DNA from: Hyphomicrobiales bacterium
GTDB taxonomy: Bacteria; Pseudomonadota; Alphaproteobacteria; Rhizobiales; Methyloligellaceae
Assembly: GCA_021775555.1 (NCBI GenBank)
Contig: JAJFHP010000022.1
Span: 56,627-120,626 of the forward strand
Direction: 5' to 3'
DNA length: 64,000 nucleotides
Shown: piece by piece, positions 46,596 to 57,069 of the stretch
How the letters are laid out: every line of letters starts with the position of its first letter
Position numbering within the stretch: position 1 is the first letter of the stretch
The notes under the pieces: model-generated
Seen by the model: the letters and a program-made list of their open reading frames with translations, nothing else
The model's database searches: none
What the model was told of the DNA's origin: nothing
Made by a program: the position numbers and the translations under genes

Positions 46596-47708
46596 ATGCT
46601 ACGTTTTCACGTCCTGAATGTAGGACAAGGCGACTCAATAATTGTCGAGCACATAGGGTCAGACGGCCATTCATTTGGACTGATCGATTCTAACGCCGAA
46701 CGCGGTACGCCACCGAAAGCTCTTACAAAACTTGTAGAACTCGGCGCGAAACAACTTTCATTCATTTGCATGACTCATCCCCACCGCGACCATTATCGCG
46801 GACTACACGCTGTGCTAAAATATTTCTCAGGAGGAATCGATCAATTCTTCTCTTTTCCAGCAGGGGAGTTTTTTGGCCAGAAGGCGAGGCAGCTTGCAGG
46901 GCGATACCGGGAATTGGCAAATAGTCAGGATGATCAGTCAGTCGCGAGTGATGCGTACGAATTCATCCGAATTCTGATGGAGATGGACGATCAGTTCGGA
47001 TTCGCAAATATTGTCCAATTGTCAGGTCCCTACAACGAAGTTCCAGTCGTAGGCTTCGACGATGTCGAGATCTTTAGCGCATTGCCGTATTTGTTTTACA
47101 AAGATGCCTACCTCAGACGAGTGAGAGATGGCGATCCATCAATCTTTGAAAGCGAGAAAGAAAATGATCTGAGCGTGGTGCTGGTGTTCCGCTACAAAGA
47201 TATCAACGTTCTTTTGGGGGGGGATGCGACGGCCAAAAATTGGACCAGACGGCTAGGACATGAAGTGACTCGCAATCTTACAAAGATTGATAGTACCGCA
47301 GTTAAGTTGCCTCACCATGGCTCCAAGCATGATTGCACGGATGATGCTTTTGAGGTCGCTTTCTCGTCCGAGGCTGACGGCATGAAATACGCACTTATTT
47401 CAGCTAACGGCGTAAAGTTGCCAGATCATGAGGTGCTCCAGTCTTTAGAAGCGAGGGGCATCCGTCCATACTGTACGAATTTGCATCCTGCTTGCGGCAA
47501 TAATATTCAATTGTTGCTCCAGAAATCTGACCTTGATCCGGTCTTGGCTTCGTACATAAATCAGCTCTCTGTCGACGCCGTTTCTCAGCCCTGCCAAGGT
47601 GACATAACATTCACAATCAAATCAGACGGTACGCAACAAATTGATCGAGAGTACCAAGTGCCGTGCGGTTTTCGTGGTGAACTAGAAATGTTCAGTAGCA
47701 GTAGCTAG
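46596..47708 (+). CDS. MBL-fold metallo-hydrolase, ComEC/Rec2-like (islet gene 3)
   Basis: FHVLNVGQGDSIIVEH...FICMTHPHRDHYRGL...VVLVFRYKDINVLLGGDAT...AVKLPHHGSKHDC. Confidence 0.9.
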   Translation: MLRFHVLNVGQGDSIIVEHIGSDGHSFGLIDSNAERGTPPKALTKLVELGAKQLSFICMTHPHRDHYRGLHAVLKYFSGGIDQFFSFPAGEFFGQKARQLAGRYRELANSQDDQSVASDAYEFIRILMEMDDQFGFANIVQLSGPYNEVPVVGFDDVEIFSALPYLFYKDAYLRRVRDGDPSIFESEKENDLSVVLVFRYKDINVLLGGDATAKNWTRRLGHEVTRNLTKIDSTAVKLPHHGSKHDCTDDAFEVAFSSEADGMKYALISANGVKLPDHEVLQSLEARGIRPYCTNLHPACGNNIQLLLQKSDLDPVLASYINQLSVDAVSQPCQGDITFTIKSDGTQQIDREYQVPCGFRGELEMFSSSS

Positions 47709-47800
47709 TTCGAATATGAACTGAACATGCGCATGCCCCAGGAATACACTGCGAACATCTTCCCCGGGTTTTTCCCCGGTTCTGTGCGCATGTTCGTGCA

Positions 47801-47830
47801 GTGTTCTGCAGTGTTCTGCAGTGTTATGCA
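47801..47830 (+). repeat. 10-bp direct tandem repeat, 3 units
   Basis: GTGTTCTGCA GTGTTCTGCA GTGTTATGCA. Confidence 0.9.
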
Positions 47831-47883
47831 GAATTGAGATTTTCCAAAAGCCGGAAATTCTCTTTGTTTTCTAAGGGGTAAGC

Positions 47884-47958
47884 TGGTGCCCACGAGTGGA
47901 ATTGAACCACTGGCCTCTCCCTTACCAAGGGAGTGCTCTACCCCTGAGCTACGTGGGC
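47884..47958 (-). tRNA. tRNA-Thr(GGT), CCA encoded
   Basis: GCCCACGTAGCTCAGGGGTAGAGCACTCCCTTGGTAAGGGAGAGGCCAGTGGTTCAATTCCACTCGTGGGCACCA; loop TTGGTAA. Confidence 0.95.
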
Positions 47959-48289
47959 GAAAAGTGACGGGCTGAATTAGCCGGTCAAGTCGCGGGGACA
48001 CTGCCATAGGGTTCACCCTTGTGCAAGATGCGTGAAGCAGCCCGGGGCTGGGATGAACACCGATCATGGCCAACCCTGTTGTAGTTCCGTCACATCGGCC
48101 AAAAAAACATCTGAATTCAAACGCTTTTGCCTTTTACACGCCGCAATTTTGACGCCAGCATGGGGCCCTCCGTGGGCTGAACATGTTTTTTTTGGCCCGC
48201 TGGGCATGAAATTACGCGCTGCACGCCCTATCTCCTAGGGGTTGGACTGATTCCTGGGAGGGCGGTGCCGTGTAACAGCGCCAACGCCG

Positions 48290-49471
48290 ATGGCTATATG
48301 CATGCGTAATATGCGCAATAAAAACAACACGGTATCAGGCCTCTGGCGCGTGCTCGCCATGGCCGCACTGGCTGTCTTCGCGACGCCTGTGATCGCGCTT
48401 GGCGATGAGATCACGGCCGTTTTTGATCAGCTTTTATCCACTCCTGATGATCCCGCCCTCAATCTTCGCTATGCGGAACTGGCCATGGCGCAGGGCGAAA
48501 CGCGAAAAGCGCTCGCCGCCTATGAGCGGGTCCTGGCGCGCGATCCTGAAAATGCCGAGGCGCGGCGCGCCTACCGGAAAGCCAAGCTGCAATTGCAGCC
48601 CAGTGTGAGAGCGTTCACGCTCACCACTGGCCTTTCTTTTGAATCCAATCCGCGCCAGGTGCCCGGCGGTTCCGCGCAACATAATGAAGATGTTTCGCTT
48701 GAAGCAAGCATCCTCATGTATGACGAGCGCACGCTTGCGGGCCGCCGCTGGCGCACGCTGGGCCACGCCAGCGGTCATCTGCTGCTGGAGACGGATGATC
48801 TGAACGACGCCACTTTCTCCCTCGCCTCGGGGCCAATCTTCGACATCTCCAAAAAGACACAGCTTCATATCGCGCCGGGCGCGGCGATGGCCATTCTCGA
48901 TGACGACTGGCTCTACCAGGATGGCCTGGTGCGCATTGCGCTTGAACGCCGCAACAAGGGCAACGGGCAAAGCGTGACGACCACGGTCAAGTACCGCGAT
49001 ACAAATTCCAGTTTCAATGGCGATGACGGGTTGATCGTGAAGGTGGACGGGCGCTTTCTCCAGACCAATCGGTTCCGGGCGGGCGATGCGTTCTATTTTC
49101 TGCCGCGGTTCACATATTCCGAACCCGGCGGCAACGGGCCGGGGCGCGTCTTCCAGAGTGCGCTGTTTCCCGGCAATTACATCGAGTATGGCGCGCGCCT
49201 GGCCTATTTTATGCCGGTGGCGAACAAGCGGGCCTTTCTCGGAGCCGGCATTGGTGTGTACCAGCGTGATTACGACCAGAATGTCGCCTTTGGCACCAAG
49301 GATCGCTCTGACGTGATGTTTGTGCCGACAGCGCATTTCCTGGTGACGAATGTGCGTGGCTCCAAGTTCGATTTCCGGCTGGATTATCGATTTGAGAATA
49401 ATGACTCCAATGATTCCCTTGAGGATTTCGACAATCACGTGGCTTCGGCCAGAATCGTGAGGAAATACTGA
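48290..49471 (+). CDS. TPR plus outer-membrane beta-barrel-like protein
   Basis: Signal peptide; LRYAELAMAQGETRKALAAYERVLARDPENAEARRAYRKAK TPR; C-terminal strand-rich region. Confidence 0.72.
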   Translation: MAICMRNMRNKNNTVSGLWRVLAMAALAVFATPVIALGDEITAVFDQLLSTPDDPALNLRYAELAMAQGETRKALAAYERVLARDPENAEARRAYRKAKLQLQPSVRAFTLTTGLSFESNPRQVPGGSAQHNEDVSLEASILMYDERTLAGRRWRTLGHASGHLLLETDDLNDATFSLASGPIFDISKKTQLHIAPGAAMAILDDDWLYQDGLVRIALERRNKGNGQSVTTTVKYRDTNSSFNGDDGLIVKVDGRFLQTNRFRAGDAFYFLPRFTYSEPGGNGPGRVFQSALFPGNYIEYGARLAYFMPVANKRAFLGAGIGVYQRDYDQNVAFGTKDRSDVMFVPTAHFLVTNVRGSKFDFRLDYRFENNDSNDSLEDFDNHVASARIVRKY

Positions 49472-50514
49472 TGCTGCGCTTTATTTCACTCATGTTGCTA
49501 GTCTTCGCGCTGCTCTCGGGCGCGGGCGAAGCTCAAGCAGCGCGTATCGGTGTGGCATCAGTGGTCAAGAACCAGGTCAGCGGTTCTGGTGGCGGCACCC
49601 ATGTCATCAATGTGGGCACGGGCATCTTTCAGAATGAAGTGATCTCGACAGGCCCTGAAAGCTCGGCCCAGCTCCTGTTCCGCGATGAAACCAGCATGAC
49701 CATCGGGGCGAGCGCAAAGGTGAAGCTGGACAAGTTCGTTTATGACTCGCACAGCAAGTCCGGCGATGTGGTCGTCAATGTTCTGCAGGGCACGTTCCGT
49801 TTCGTTTCCGGCTCGGTGAAGCCAGGCGGCTATACCATCAAGACACCGGTCGCCACGGTGGGCCTGCGCGGAACCATCGTCGAAGGGTTCATGAGCGCCA
49901 ATAGTCTTCTGCTGGTTATCGTGGAGGGTTCGGTTGTCGTGACCACCGCCAGCGGTGCTACGGTCACGCTGAATGCCGGGCAATATATTACCGTGGCGAG
50001 CAATGGCGCCATAACGGGCCCCAGTCCCTGGACCGGCCGCACGCTTGATATTGAAAGCGGGCACGAATTCATCCTGGATACGGAGAAAGCGACCGAGGAT
50101 CAGCGCAACCAGTTTAACGATGCGATCGACAGCCGCGATATCGATATCACATTTCCGGACACCTCCACCACTGGAGGTGGAGGTGGTGTGATAAAATCTG
50201 ACATTCGTCTCAAACACGACATCCGTCAACTCGCGACCCTCGAGACTGGCATCAAGGTTTATTCCTTCAAATATCTGTGGAAGGACACGGAATATGTCGG
50301 CGTGATGGCACAGGATCTGTTGCGCGACCCAGTCTTCAAGCAAGCAGTGTTGCTGATGCCCAATGGCTTCTACGCGGTAAACTACACGATGCTTGGCCTG
50401 AAAATGACGACGCTGGCTGAGTGGAAAAAACACGGGGCTGCAACTGTTTTTTCACGGGGACGGGCGGTCCCGTTTAAGGCGAGCGTGAGCGTGCAACCGG
50501 CTCCTGGAAACTAG
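49471..50514 (+). CDS. FecR-domain protein with C-terminal S74-type chaperone domain
   Basis: SSAQLLFRDETSMTIGASAKVKLDKFVYD...TPVATVGLRGT; C-term SDIRLKHDIRQLATLETGIKVYSFKYLWKDTEYVGVMAQDLL. Confidence 0.85.
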   Translation: MLRFISLMLLVFALLSGAGEAQAARIGVASVVKNQVSGSGGGTHVINVGTGIFQNEVISTGPESSAQLLFRDETSMTIGASAKVKLDKFVYDSHSKSGDVVVNVLQGTFRFVSGSVKPGGYTIKTPVATVGLRGTIVEGFMSANSLLLVIVEGSVVVTTASGATVTLNAGQYITVASNGAITGPSPWTGRTLDIESGHEFILDTEKATEDQRNQFNDAIDSRDIDITFPDTSTTGGGGGVIKSDIRLKHDIRQLATLETGIKVYSFKYLWKDTEYVGVMAQDLLRDPVFKQAVLLMPNGFYAVNYTMLGLKMTTLAEWKKHGAATVFSRGRAVPFKASVSVQPAPGN

Positions 50515-50540
50515 ATGCATTTGGCAATATCGGGGCAAGG

Positions 50541-50690
50541 GTGAGCAGCAAGGACAGAAAAAACACCGGCGAGGAACGAAAGAACCGCCTTGCGGCTGAA
50601 TTGCGCGCCAATCTGAAACGGCGCAAGGCGAAGACAAAGGACGCCGTTACAACCCAGATTACAAAGGCAAACGAGGATGGTCACCGGTAA
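50541..50690 (+). CDS. Small basic protein upstream of murA (49 aa)
   Basis: GTG start: [49 protein letters not shown]. Confidence 0.6.
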   Translation: MSSKDRKNTGEERKNRLAAELRANLKRRKAKTKDAVTTQITKANEDGHR

Positions 50691-50803
50691 CGCTTTTGCC
50701 GAGCCCGTGTTGCGATCTGCTGGCAGCGGCATTAGATCAGGGTATAGAATTATCACCGCGCCTTCTGGAAGCGGAATCTCAGGACAGAATTGGTGTTGGC
50801 ATC

Positions 50804-52093
50804 ATGGACAGAATTAAGGTCATAGGCGGTTCGCGGCTCGAAGGAACGATCCCCATCAGCGGTGCGAAGAACGCGACGTTGCCACTGATGATCGCCAGCT
50901 TGCTGACGTCCGGTACGCTCACCCTTGAAAATGTGCCCCAGCTGGCGGACGTGGTGCAGCTCGGGCGGATCCTGGGCAATCATGGCGTCGACCTTGCGAT
51001 TGCCGGAAAACGGCCGGGCCAGAGTGATGGACATTCGCAGACCTTCCGGCTCACGGCGCATGAAATCGTTGATACGCTCGCGCCTTACGAGATGGTGTCG
51101 CGTATGCGCGCCAGCTTCTGGGTGCTCGGACCGCTGGTGGCCCGCATGGGAGAAGCTAAGGTTTCTCTACCCGGCGGCTGCGCCATCGGTACGCGCCCTG
51201 TTGATCTGCATCTCGATGCCCTGCGGGCACTCGGCGCTGAGATCGAACTGGAAGGCGGTTATGTCATCGCCAACGCGCCATCGGGCCTGACGGGAGGTCG
51301 CATAACCTTTCCCAAGGTCTCTGTCGGCGCGACCCATAATGCCCTGATGGCTGCGACGCTGGCCAAGGGTGAGACCATCATCGAGAATGCCGCGCGCGAG
51401 CCCGAGGTAGGCGACGTTGCCGAGTGCCTCGTTAAAATGGGTGCCCGAATTGAGGGTATCGGAACATCAACGCTCAACATCCAGGGGGTGGATGAACTCA
51501 AGGGCGCGGTTCACAGCGTTCTGCCGGATCGGATTGAAACGGGCACCTACGCGATGGCCGTGGCGGCTACAGGTGGGGATGTCATGCTCGACAATGCCCG
51601 CGCGGACCTGCTGGAGGCAGCGCTCGATGTTCTGCGCGAAGCTGGTGTCGAGATCACCGTCACCAATTCCGGCATCCGGGTTTCGCGCAACGGCGCCGGC
51701 CTCAAGCCGATCAATGTTGAAACACAGCCCTTCCCGGGCTTCCCGACCGATCTCCAGGCGCAGCTCATGGCGCTGATGACGATCGCCGACGGCACATCCA
51801 ATATTCGGGAGACCATTTTCGAGAACCGCTTCATGCACGTGCAAGAGCTGGCACGGCTGGGTGCAGAGATCGATCTGGATGGTGACCTGGCGCGTGTTTC
51901 AGGCGTGAGAAAGCTGCATGGGGCGCAAGTCATGGCGACCGATCTTCGGGCTTCGGTTTCCCTTGTCATCGCCGGACTGGTGGCGGAAGGTGAGACCGTC
52001 ATCAACCGGGTCTACCACCTTGATAGAGGGTTTGAGCGGATCGAGGAAAAGCTCGGCCGTTGCGGCGCGCAAATCGAGCGCTTGTCATCCTGA
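50804..52093 (+). CDS. murA: UDP-N-acetylglucosamine 1-carboxyvinyltransferase
   Basis: [36 protein letters not shown]. Confidence 0.97.
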   Translation: MDRIKVIGGSRLEGTIPISGAKNATLPLMIASLLTSGTLTLENVPQLADVVQLGRILGNHGVDLAIAGKRPGQSDGHSQTFRLTAHEIVDTLAPYEMVSRMRASFWVLGPLVARMGEAKVSLPGGCAIGTRPVDLHLDALRALGAEIELEGGYVIANAPSGLTGGRITFPKVSVGATHNALMAATLAKGETIIENAAREPEVGDVAECLVKMGARIEGIGTSTLNIQGVDELKGAVHSVLPDRIETGTYAMAVAATGGDVMLDNARADLLEAALDVLREAGVEITVTNSGIRVSRNGAGLKPINVETQPFPGFPTDLQAQLMALMTIADGTSNIRETIFENRFMHVQELARLGAEIDLDGDLARVSGVRKLHGAQVMATDLRASVSLVIAGLVAEGETVINRVYHLDRGFERIEEKLGRCGAQIERLSS

Positions 52094-52198
52094 ACCGCAC
52101 TATCCACACTCGTCCCCGTTGCCAGAACGCTTCTCCACCGCTATCACAGGCGCGGACCGGCGAACACGCGCCGGCTACAAGACGCCGTGAATTGAGAA

Positions 52199-52678
52199 AT
52201 GGTTGAAGCCATGGAGCCTTTGAAACTTTTAGCACTGGATACTGAAGATCTGCAGATCATGTCCGCGCATCTTCAGGATGCGGTGCTGCGCGTTGCCGAC
52301 ATTGCCTATGTGCCGGCCGAGAAGCGTTTTGCCATGATCGCCAACCGGTTTGATTGGGAAGGCGTCAGCGATGACAAGGGCTCATCGAAAGAAGGTTTTC
52401 AGCGCCGCCGTTCCGCGTTTCGGTTTGACCGGGTGCTGGGCGTGCAAATCCAGGGCGTTGAACAAAATGCAAAAGACGCCGTGCTGGAATTGCTGGCGGT
52501 GCAGTTCGAGGAAACCGATAAGCCCGAGGGTCATGTGACGCTGACCTTCGCCGGTGATGGTGCGATCCGGCTCCATGTTGAGTGCATCGAAGCGGAATTG
52601 AGGGATCTCGGTCCGGTGTGGAAAACCAAGCTCAAGCCCGAACATGCAGACGACGGCGACCAGGCCGCCGGAACTTGA
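52199..52678 (+). CDS. DUF2948 family protein
   Basis: LKLLALDTEDLQIMSAHLQDAVLRVADIAYVPAEKRFAMIANRFDWE. Confidence 0.9.
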   Translation: MVEAMEPLKLLALDTEDLQIMSAHLQDAVLRVADIAYVPAEKRFAMIANRFDWEGVSDDKGSSKEGFQRRRSAFRFDRVLGVQIQGVEQNAKDAVLELLAVQFEETDKPEGHVTLTFAGDGAIRLHVECIEAELRDLGPVWKTKLKPEHADDGDQAAGT

Positions 52679-52696
52679 CGCACAAGGAATACCCCC

Positions 52697-53995
52697 ATGG
52701 TCATGCTGCTGGACAGCACTGCTGGCGATTTCGAGGAACGCTTCTCCGAATTACTGGCGGCCAAGCGCGAGGTCTCTGAAGACGTAGACGCCGCCGTGCG
52801 CGTCATTATTGATGATGTGCGTGAGAGCGGTGACGAGGCCCTGGTTGAACTGACAAAGCGTTTCGATCATATGGATTTAAGCGAAAGCGGGATCGCTGTC
52901 AGCGTGGCCGAAATCGACGCGGCGATGGCGAAGGTCGATACTGATACCTACAAGGCGCTCGAATTCGCCCATGATCGCATTGTTGCCCACCATCAGCGCC
53001 AGGTGCCTGCCGACGATCTCTATCAGGATGCATCCGGTGCGATGCTGGGACATCGCTGGACGGCGGTTGAGGCGGCGGGGCTGTATGTGCCCGGCGGCAC
53101 AGCGAGTTACCCCAGTTCCGTTTTGATGAACGCCGTGCCTGCCAGGGTGGCCGGCGTGGCGCGTATCGCCATGGTGGTGCCGACGCCAAGTGGCGAAGTG
53201 AACCCGCTGGTGTTTGCCGCGGCCCGCCTGGCCGGTGTTGAGGAAATTTACCGGATAGGCGGGGCGCAGGCGGTGGCAGCCCTTGCATATGGCACGCAAA
53301 CCATTGCACCGGTGTCCGTGATCGTGGGCCCCGGCAATGCCTATGTGGCAGCCGCAAAACGCCAGGTGTTCGGCGCCGTCGGCATCGACATGATCGCCGG
53401 GCCATCTGAGGTTCTGGTGGTGGCGGATGCGGAAAATGATCCGGACTGGATCGCCGCTGATTTGCTGGCGCAGGCAGAGCATGACACCTCCGCGCAATCA
53501 ATCCTGATTACCGATAGTGCCGGCTTTGGCGAGGCTGTAGCCAATGCGGTTCAGCGTCAGCTCGGGCAGTTGCCGCGTGGTGAAATAGCTGGTGAAAGCT
53601 GGCGACAATTCGGCGCGATCATTGTGGTAAAATCACTCGATGAAGCGCCGCCGCTTATTGACCTCGTGGCGCCGGAGCATCTCGAAATCGCTACCGGCGA
53701 TCCCGAAGCGCTGATGGACAAAATCCGCAATGCCGGAGCCATTTTCCTGGGGCGCTACTCGCCTGAAGCGATTGGCGACTATGTGGCCGGGTCGAACCAC
53801 GTCCTGCCGACTGCGCGCAGCGCACGGTTTTCTTCAGGCCTTGGTGTTCTCGATTTTATGAAACGTTCCTCGATCCTGAAGCTCGGCCCTGACAGCCTCG
53901 CTGCCCTGGCCCCGAGCGCCATGGCCCTGGCGAAGGCGGAAGGGCTTGATGCGCATGCCCGTTCGGTGTCCATCCGCCTCAACAAGGAGCGCTGA
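52697..53995 (+). CDS. hisD: Histidinol dehydrogenase
   Basis: VPGGTASYPSSVLMNAVPARVAGV...GPSEVLVVADAENDPDWIAADLLAQAEHD. Confidence 0.97.
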   Translation: MVMLLDSTAGDFEERFSELLAAKREVSEDVDAAVRVIIDDVRESGDEALVELTKRFDHMDLSESGIAVSVAEIDAAMAKVDTDTYKALEFAHDRIVAHHQRQVPADDLYQDASGAMLGHRWTAVEAAGLYVPGGTASYPSSVLMNAVPARVAGVARIAMVVPTPSGEVNPLVFAAARLAGVEEIYRIGGAQAVAALAYGTQTIAPVSVIVGPGNAYVAAAKRQVFGAVGIDMIAGPSEVLVVADAENDPDWIAADLLAQAEHDTSAQSILITDSAGFGEAVANAVQRQLGQLPRGEIAGESWRQFGAIIVVKSLDEAPPLIDLVAPEHLEIATGDPEALMDKIRNAGAIFLGRYSPEAIGDYVAGSNHVLPTARSARFSSGLGVLDFMKRSSILKLGPDSLAALAPSAMALAKAEGLDAHARSVSIRLNKER

Positions 53996-54032
53996 GGGAT
54001 GGCGTTATCACTGGCCGGTACGGGGTGGCGCC

Positions 54033-54527
54033 ATGACCAAGGGCGCTGACACACCAGAAGAAATCTCGCGTCTTGTTGAGATTACGCTCGACGACAAGTC
54101 GGTTGGGCACACCACGTCCGATATCGAGCATGAGCGCAAGGTCGCCATATTCGATCTGCTTGAAGAAAATGTTTTCGCGCTGGAAGGCCGCGAGGAGGGG
54201 CCTTACAGCGTGCGTTTGTCCATAGCGGAAAACCGGCTTGTGTTCGCCGTGGGTGATGCAGAACAAAAACCAATCACCAGTTTCATGCTTTCTCTTTCGC
54301 CTTTCCGCAAGCTGGTGAAGGACTATTTTCTCGTTTGCGAGAGCTATTACGACGCCATCAAAACCGCGCCACCGAGCCGCATCGAGGCGCTCGACATGGG
54401 TCGGCGCGGGCTGCACAATGAAGGCAGCCAGCTGCTGATGCAGCGGCTTGAAGGCAAAATCACGACCGACTTCGATACGGCGCGCCGTCTGTTCACACTG
54501 ATTTGCGCGCTGCATTGGAAGGGTTAG
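54033..54527 (+). CDS. UPF0262 family protein
   Basis: ERKVAIFDLLEENVFALEGREEGPYSVRLSIAENRLVF. Confidence 0.9.
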   Translation: MTKGADTPEEISRLVEITLDDKSVGHTTSDIEHERKVAIFDLLEENVFALEGREEGPYSVRLSIAENRLVFAVGDAEQKPITSFMLSLSPFRKLVKDYFLVCESYYDAIKTAPPSRIEALDMGRRGLHNEGSQLLMQRLEGKITTDFDTARRLFTLICALHWKG

Positions 54528-54530
54528 AAA

Positions 54531-54989
54531 GTGGCGGCGCTCAAATCTGCCGAATTGCCGGGCGCGGTGCTTTTCGCATGCAATATGAATGCAATCCGCT
54601 CGCCTATGGCGTCGGCACTCATGCGGCATCTGACGAATATGAAGGTCTACGCCAAATCGGCAGGGGTGCGGTCCGGGGAGAACGACCCATTCGCTGTTTC
54701 GATCATGGAAGAGATCGGCATCGATATTTCGGCCCACGAGCCGATCAGGCTTTCGGAGTTGCACGACACCTCGTTTGATATGATCGTTACACTTACACCC
54801 GAAGCGCATCACCAGGCTTTGGAATTGACGCGGACCATGGCAGTGGATGTGGAATATTGGCCGACACTTGATCCCTCACTGGCCAGCGGCAGCCGGGACC
54901 AGATCATGGGCGAGTACCGAGCCTGCCGGGACCAGTTGATGCAGCGGATCAAGACGCGTTTCGCCCTGTCAGGCGGACCGGTGGTCTGA
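54531..54989 (+). CDS. Low-molecular-weight protein-tyrosine-phosphatase-like protein
   Basis: AVLFACNMNAIRSPMASALMRH (CX5R-type loop). Confidence 0.88.
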   Translation: MAALKSAELPGAVLFACNMNAIRSPMASALMRHLTNMKVYAKSAGVRSGENDPFAVSIMEEIGIDISAHEPIRLSELHDTSFDMIVTLTPEAHHQALELTRTMAVDVEYWPTLDPSLASGSRDQIMGEYRACRDQLMQRIKTRFALSGGPVV

Positions 54990-55088
54990 GCATCATGAAA
55001 CAAGTGTCACTAGAGACGCGCAATAACCTTGATTTTGCACCGTTCCGCGCCCATTGTCGCGCCGGCAAGTCTCAAGGAAGGGAGATAT

Positions 55089-55307
55089 ATGGCAAAGGAA
55101 GAACTACTGGAGTTTCCGGGCTTGGTAACCGAACTGCTGCCCAATGCGACGTTCCGGGTTAAACTCGAGAACGAGCATGAAATTATCGCTCACACCGCTG
55201 GACGTATGCGCAAGAACCGGATTCGCGTCCTTGCGGGCGACAAGGTTCTGGTCGAAATGACACCCTATGATCTCACCAAAGGCCGCATTACTTACCGCTT
55301 CAAGTAA
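55089..55307 (+). CDS. infA: Translation initiation factor IF-1
   Basis: [72 protein letters not shown]. Confidence 0.98.
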   Translation: MAKEELLEFPGLVTELLPNATFRVKLENEHEIIAHTAGRMRKNRIRVLAGDKVLVEMTPYDLTKGRITYRFK

Positions 55308-56013
55308 GGCTTTCTCGCGTGGCGCGAAGCCTAAGCGCGGCGCGAAAGCGTCTTCGCGCAAGGGCAAACGCGTGGCGCCGGGACGCCCGAAGCTTGTTCT
55401 GGCCAGCGCCTCGCCCCGCCGGCTCGCTTTGTTGCAGCAGGCGGGTATCGAGCCTGATTATCTGCGCCCGGCGAGTATCGATGAAACACCGAAGAAGGGT
55501 GAAGTGCCGCGTACGCTGGTGCGCCGGCTTGCCCGCGCCAAGGCTGAAGCCGCTTACGGCCTGGTGAACAGCGATGAACAATTGCGCGGCTCCTTCATTC
55601 TCGCCGCCGATACCACAGTGGCTGTCGGGCGCAGGGTGATTGCCAAAACGGACAGCCTGGATGAGGCGGCGGCAGGGCTCCAGTTGGTATCAGGACGCTC
55701 GCACCGTGTTCATACGGGGGTCTGCCTGGTGCTGCCCACGGGTGAGCTGCGCCAGTTCGTGGTGGAGACGCGGGTGCGCATGAAACGGCTGAGCAATGAT
55801 GAAATCGAGAGTTACCTGGCATCGGGAGAATGGCGTGGCAAGGCCGGTGCTTACGCAATCCAGGGTATCGCGGGGGCTTTCGTGCACAAGCTTGTCGGTT
55901 CCTACACCAACGTGGTGGGCCTGCCGCTGACGGAAGTTGTGAACCTGCTGAGAGGCGAAGGTTTTCCCATCTATTTCAACTGGCTGAATTCGGCCGAAGT
56001 GGACGAAACATGA
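55267..56013 (+). CDS. maf: Maf-like nucleotide pyrophosphatase
   Basis: [43 protein letters not shown]; exact start uncertain. Confidence 0.93.
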   Translation: MISPKAALLTASSKAFSRGAKPKRGAKASSRKGKRVAPGRPKLVLASASPRRLALLQQAGIEPDYLRPASIDETPKKGEVPRTLVRRLARAKAEAAYGLVNSDEQLRGSFILAADTTVAVGRRVIAKTDSLDEAAAGLQLVSGRSHRVHTGVCLVLPTGELRQFVVETRVRMKRLSNDEIESYLASGEWRGKAGAYAIQGIAGAFVHKLVGSYTNVVGLPLTEVVNLLRGEGFPIYFNWLNSAEVDET

Positions 56014-56237
56014 AACCGGTGGACAAGGGCCCGGGCGGGGGTAGCATCGGTGGCGGGCCCAATAAGAAGAACGGCAAGTCCAAATGCGCGCTTTGTGATA
56101 AGCCGGTGGTGGAGAAATACTCGCCCTTTTGCTCAAAGCATTGTGCGGACGTTGATCTTGGCCGCTGGCTCAAGGGTCAATATGCGGTCCCTGCGACGCT
56201 TGGCGGGGCTGAGGGAACGGCAGAAGACGAAGAATGA
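56010..56237 (+). CDS. yacG: DNA gyrase inhibitor YacG (zinc-binding)
   Basis: [36 protein letters not shown]. Confidence 0.95.
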   Translation: MKPVDKGPGGGSIGGGPNKKNGKSKCALCDKPVVEKYSPFCSKHCADVDLGRWLKGQYAVPATLGGAEGTAEDEE

Positions 56238-56396
56238 AAGGGCCTGAAAAATTATTAGTATTTATGCCGGTAATGAGTGCCAAATCGGCGACTCGACACA
56301 CCTTGAACGATTGCTTATAAGCCAAGCCGTCTTGACCGGTTTGCGGGGAAATTGGCTTCAGCCGATATGCCTTGAGAGACAAACGCAGAGCGGTGT

Positions 56397-56472
<76 letters not shown>

Positions 56473-56860
56473 TTAATTTATATGAAAAATCAATATTTTA
56501 ACCTCTTTCGAAGCGGCCTTGCGGAACCGTTGAAGTGCTCAACCAATTTAGGGAATGTCCGCTTTACCCTTGTGACCTCAACCGGTCGTAGTCATCCTGC
56601 GTCAACTCGATGGACTTGGCTACTGCCTTAGACAACCAGTGGTCGTGCGTGCCGGTCGGCAGAATGAGTTAAGTTGTTGACCGGTCCTGACAGGGTTCTG
56701 GTGATCTCGGCGGTTTATGTTGTGCTGGGTGACGACGGTCGCGCTTGTACTATTGACTTCCATCAAATCACACCGACGCATTCCGGGTTACAAACGAGCA
56801 TTATCATTATTTTGGCCCGATGCGATGTGGGCGAAATGTGATGTCCTGAAAGGACCAAAG

Positions 56861-57069
56861 ATGCTTATCGAGATCAGCACGGACAGCAACATAAACGGGA
56901 GTGATACCGTTACAAACCACATTAAAGAATTTGTGCAGAATACACTTGGCCATTTCGCCGACCGGATCACAAGGATTGAAGTCCACCTAAGTGACGCAAA
57001 CGCCGACAAGAGCGGTCAAGATGATAAACACTGCATGATCGAAGCCCGACTCGAGGGACGACAACCCTA
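56861..57069 (+). pseudogene. Truncated HPF/RaiA-like ribosome-associated protein
   Basis: MLIEISTDSNINGSDTVTNHIKEFVQNTLGHFADRITRIEVHLSDANADKSGQDDKHCMIEARLEGRQP then similarity is lost. Confidence 0.65.

Noticed and set aside
47801-47830. Possible CRISPR-like array
   Set aside because: 10-bp contiguous units without spacers; simple tandem repeat.
47705-48073. 122-aa minus ORF spanning tRNA-Thr
   Set aside because: Overlaps an intact tRNA gene; not a credible CDS, though the 3' part could be an integrase-tail remnant.
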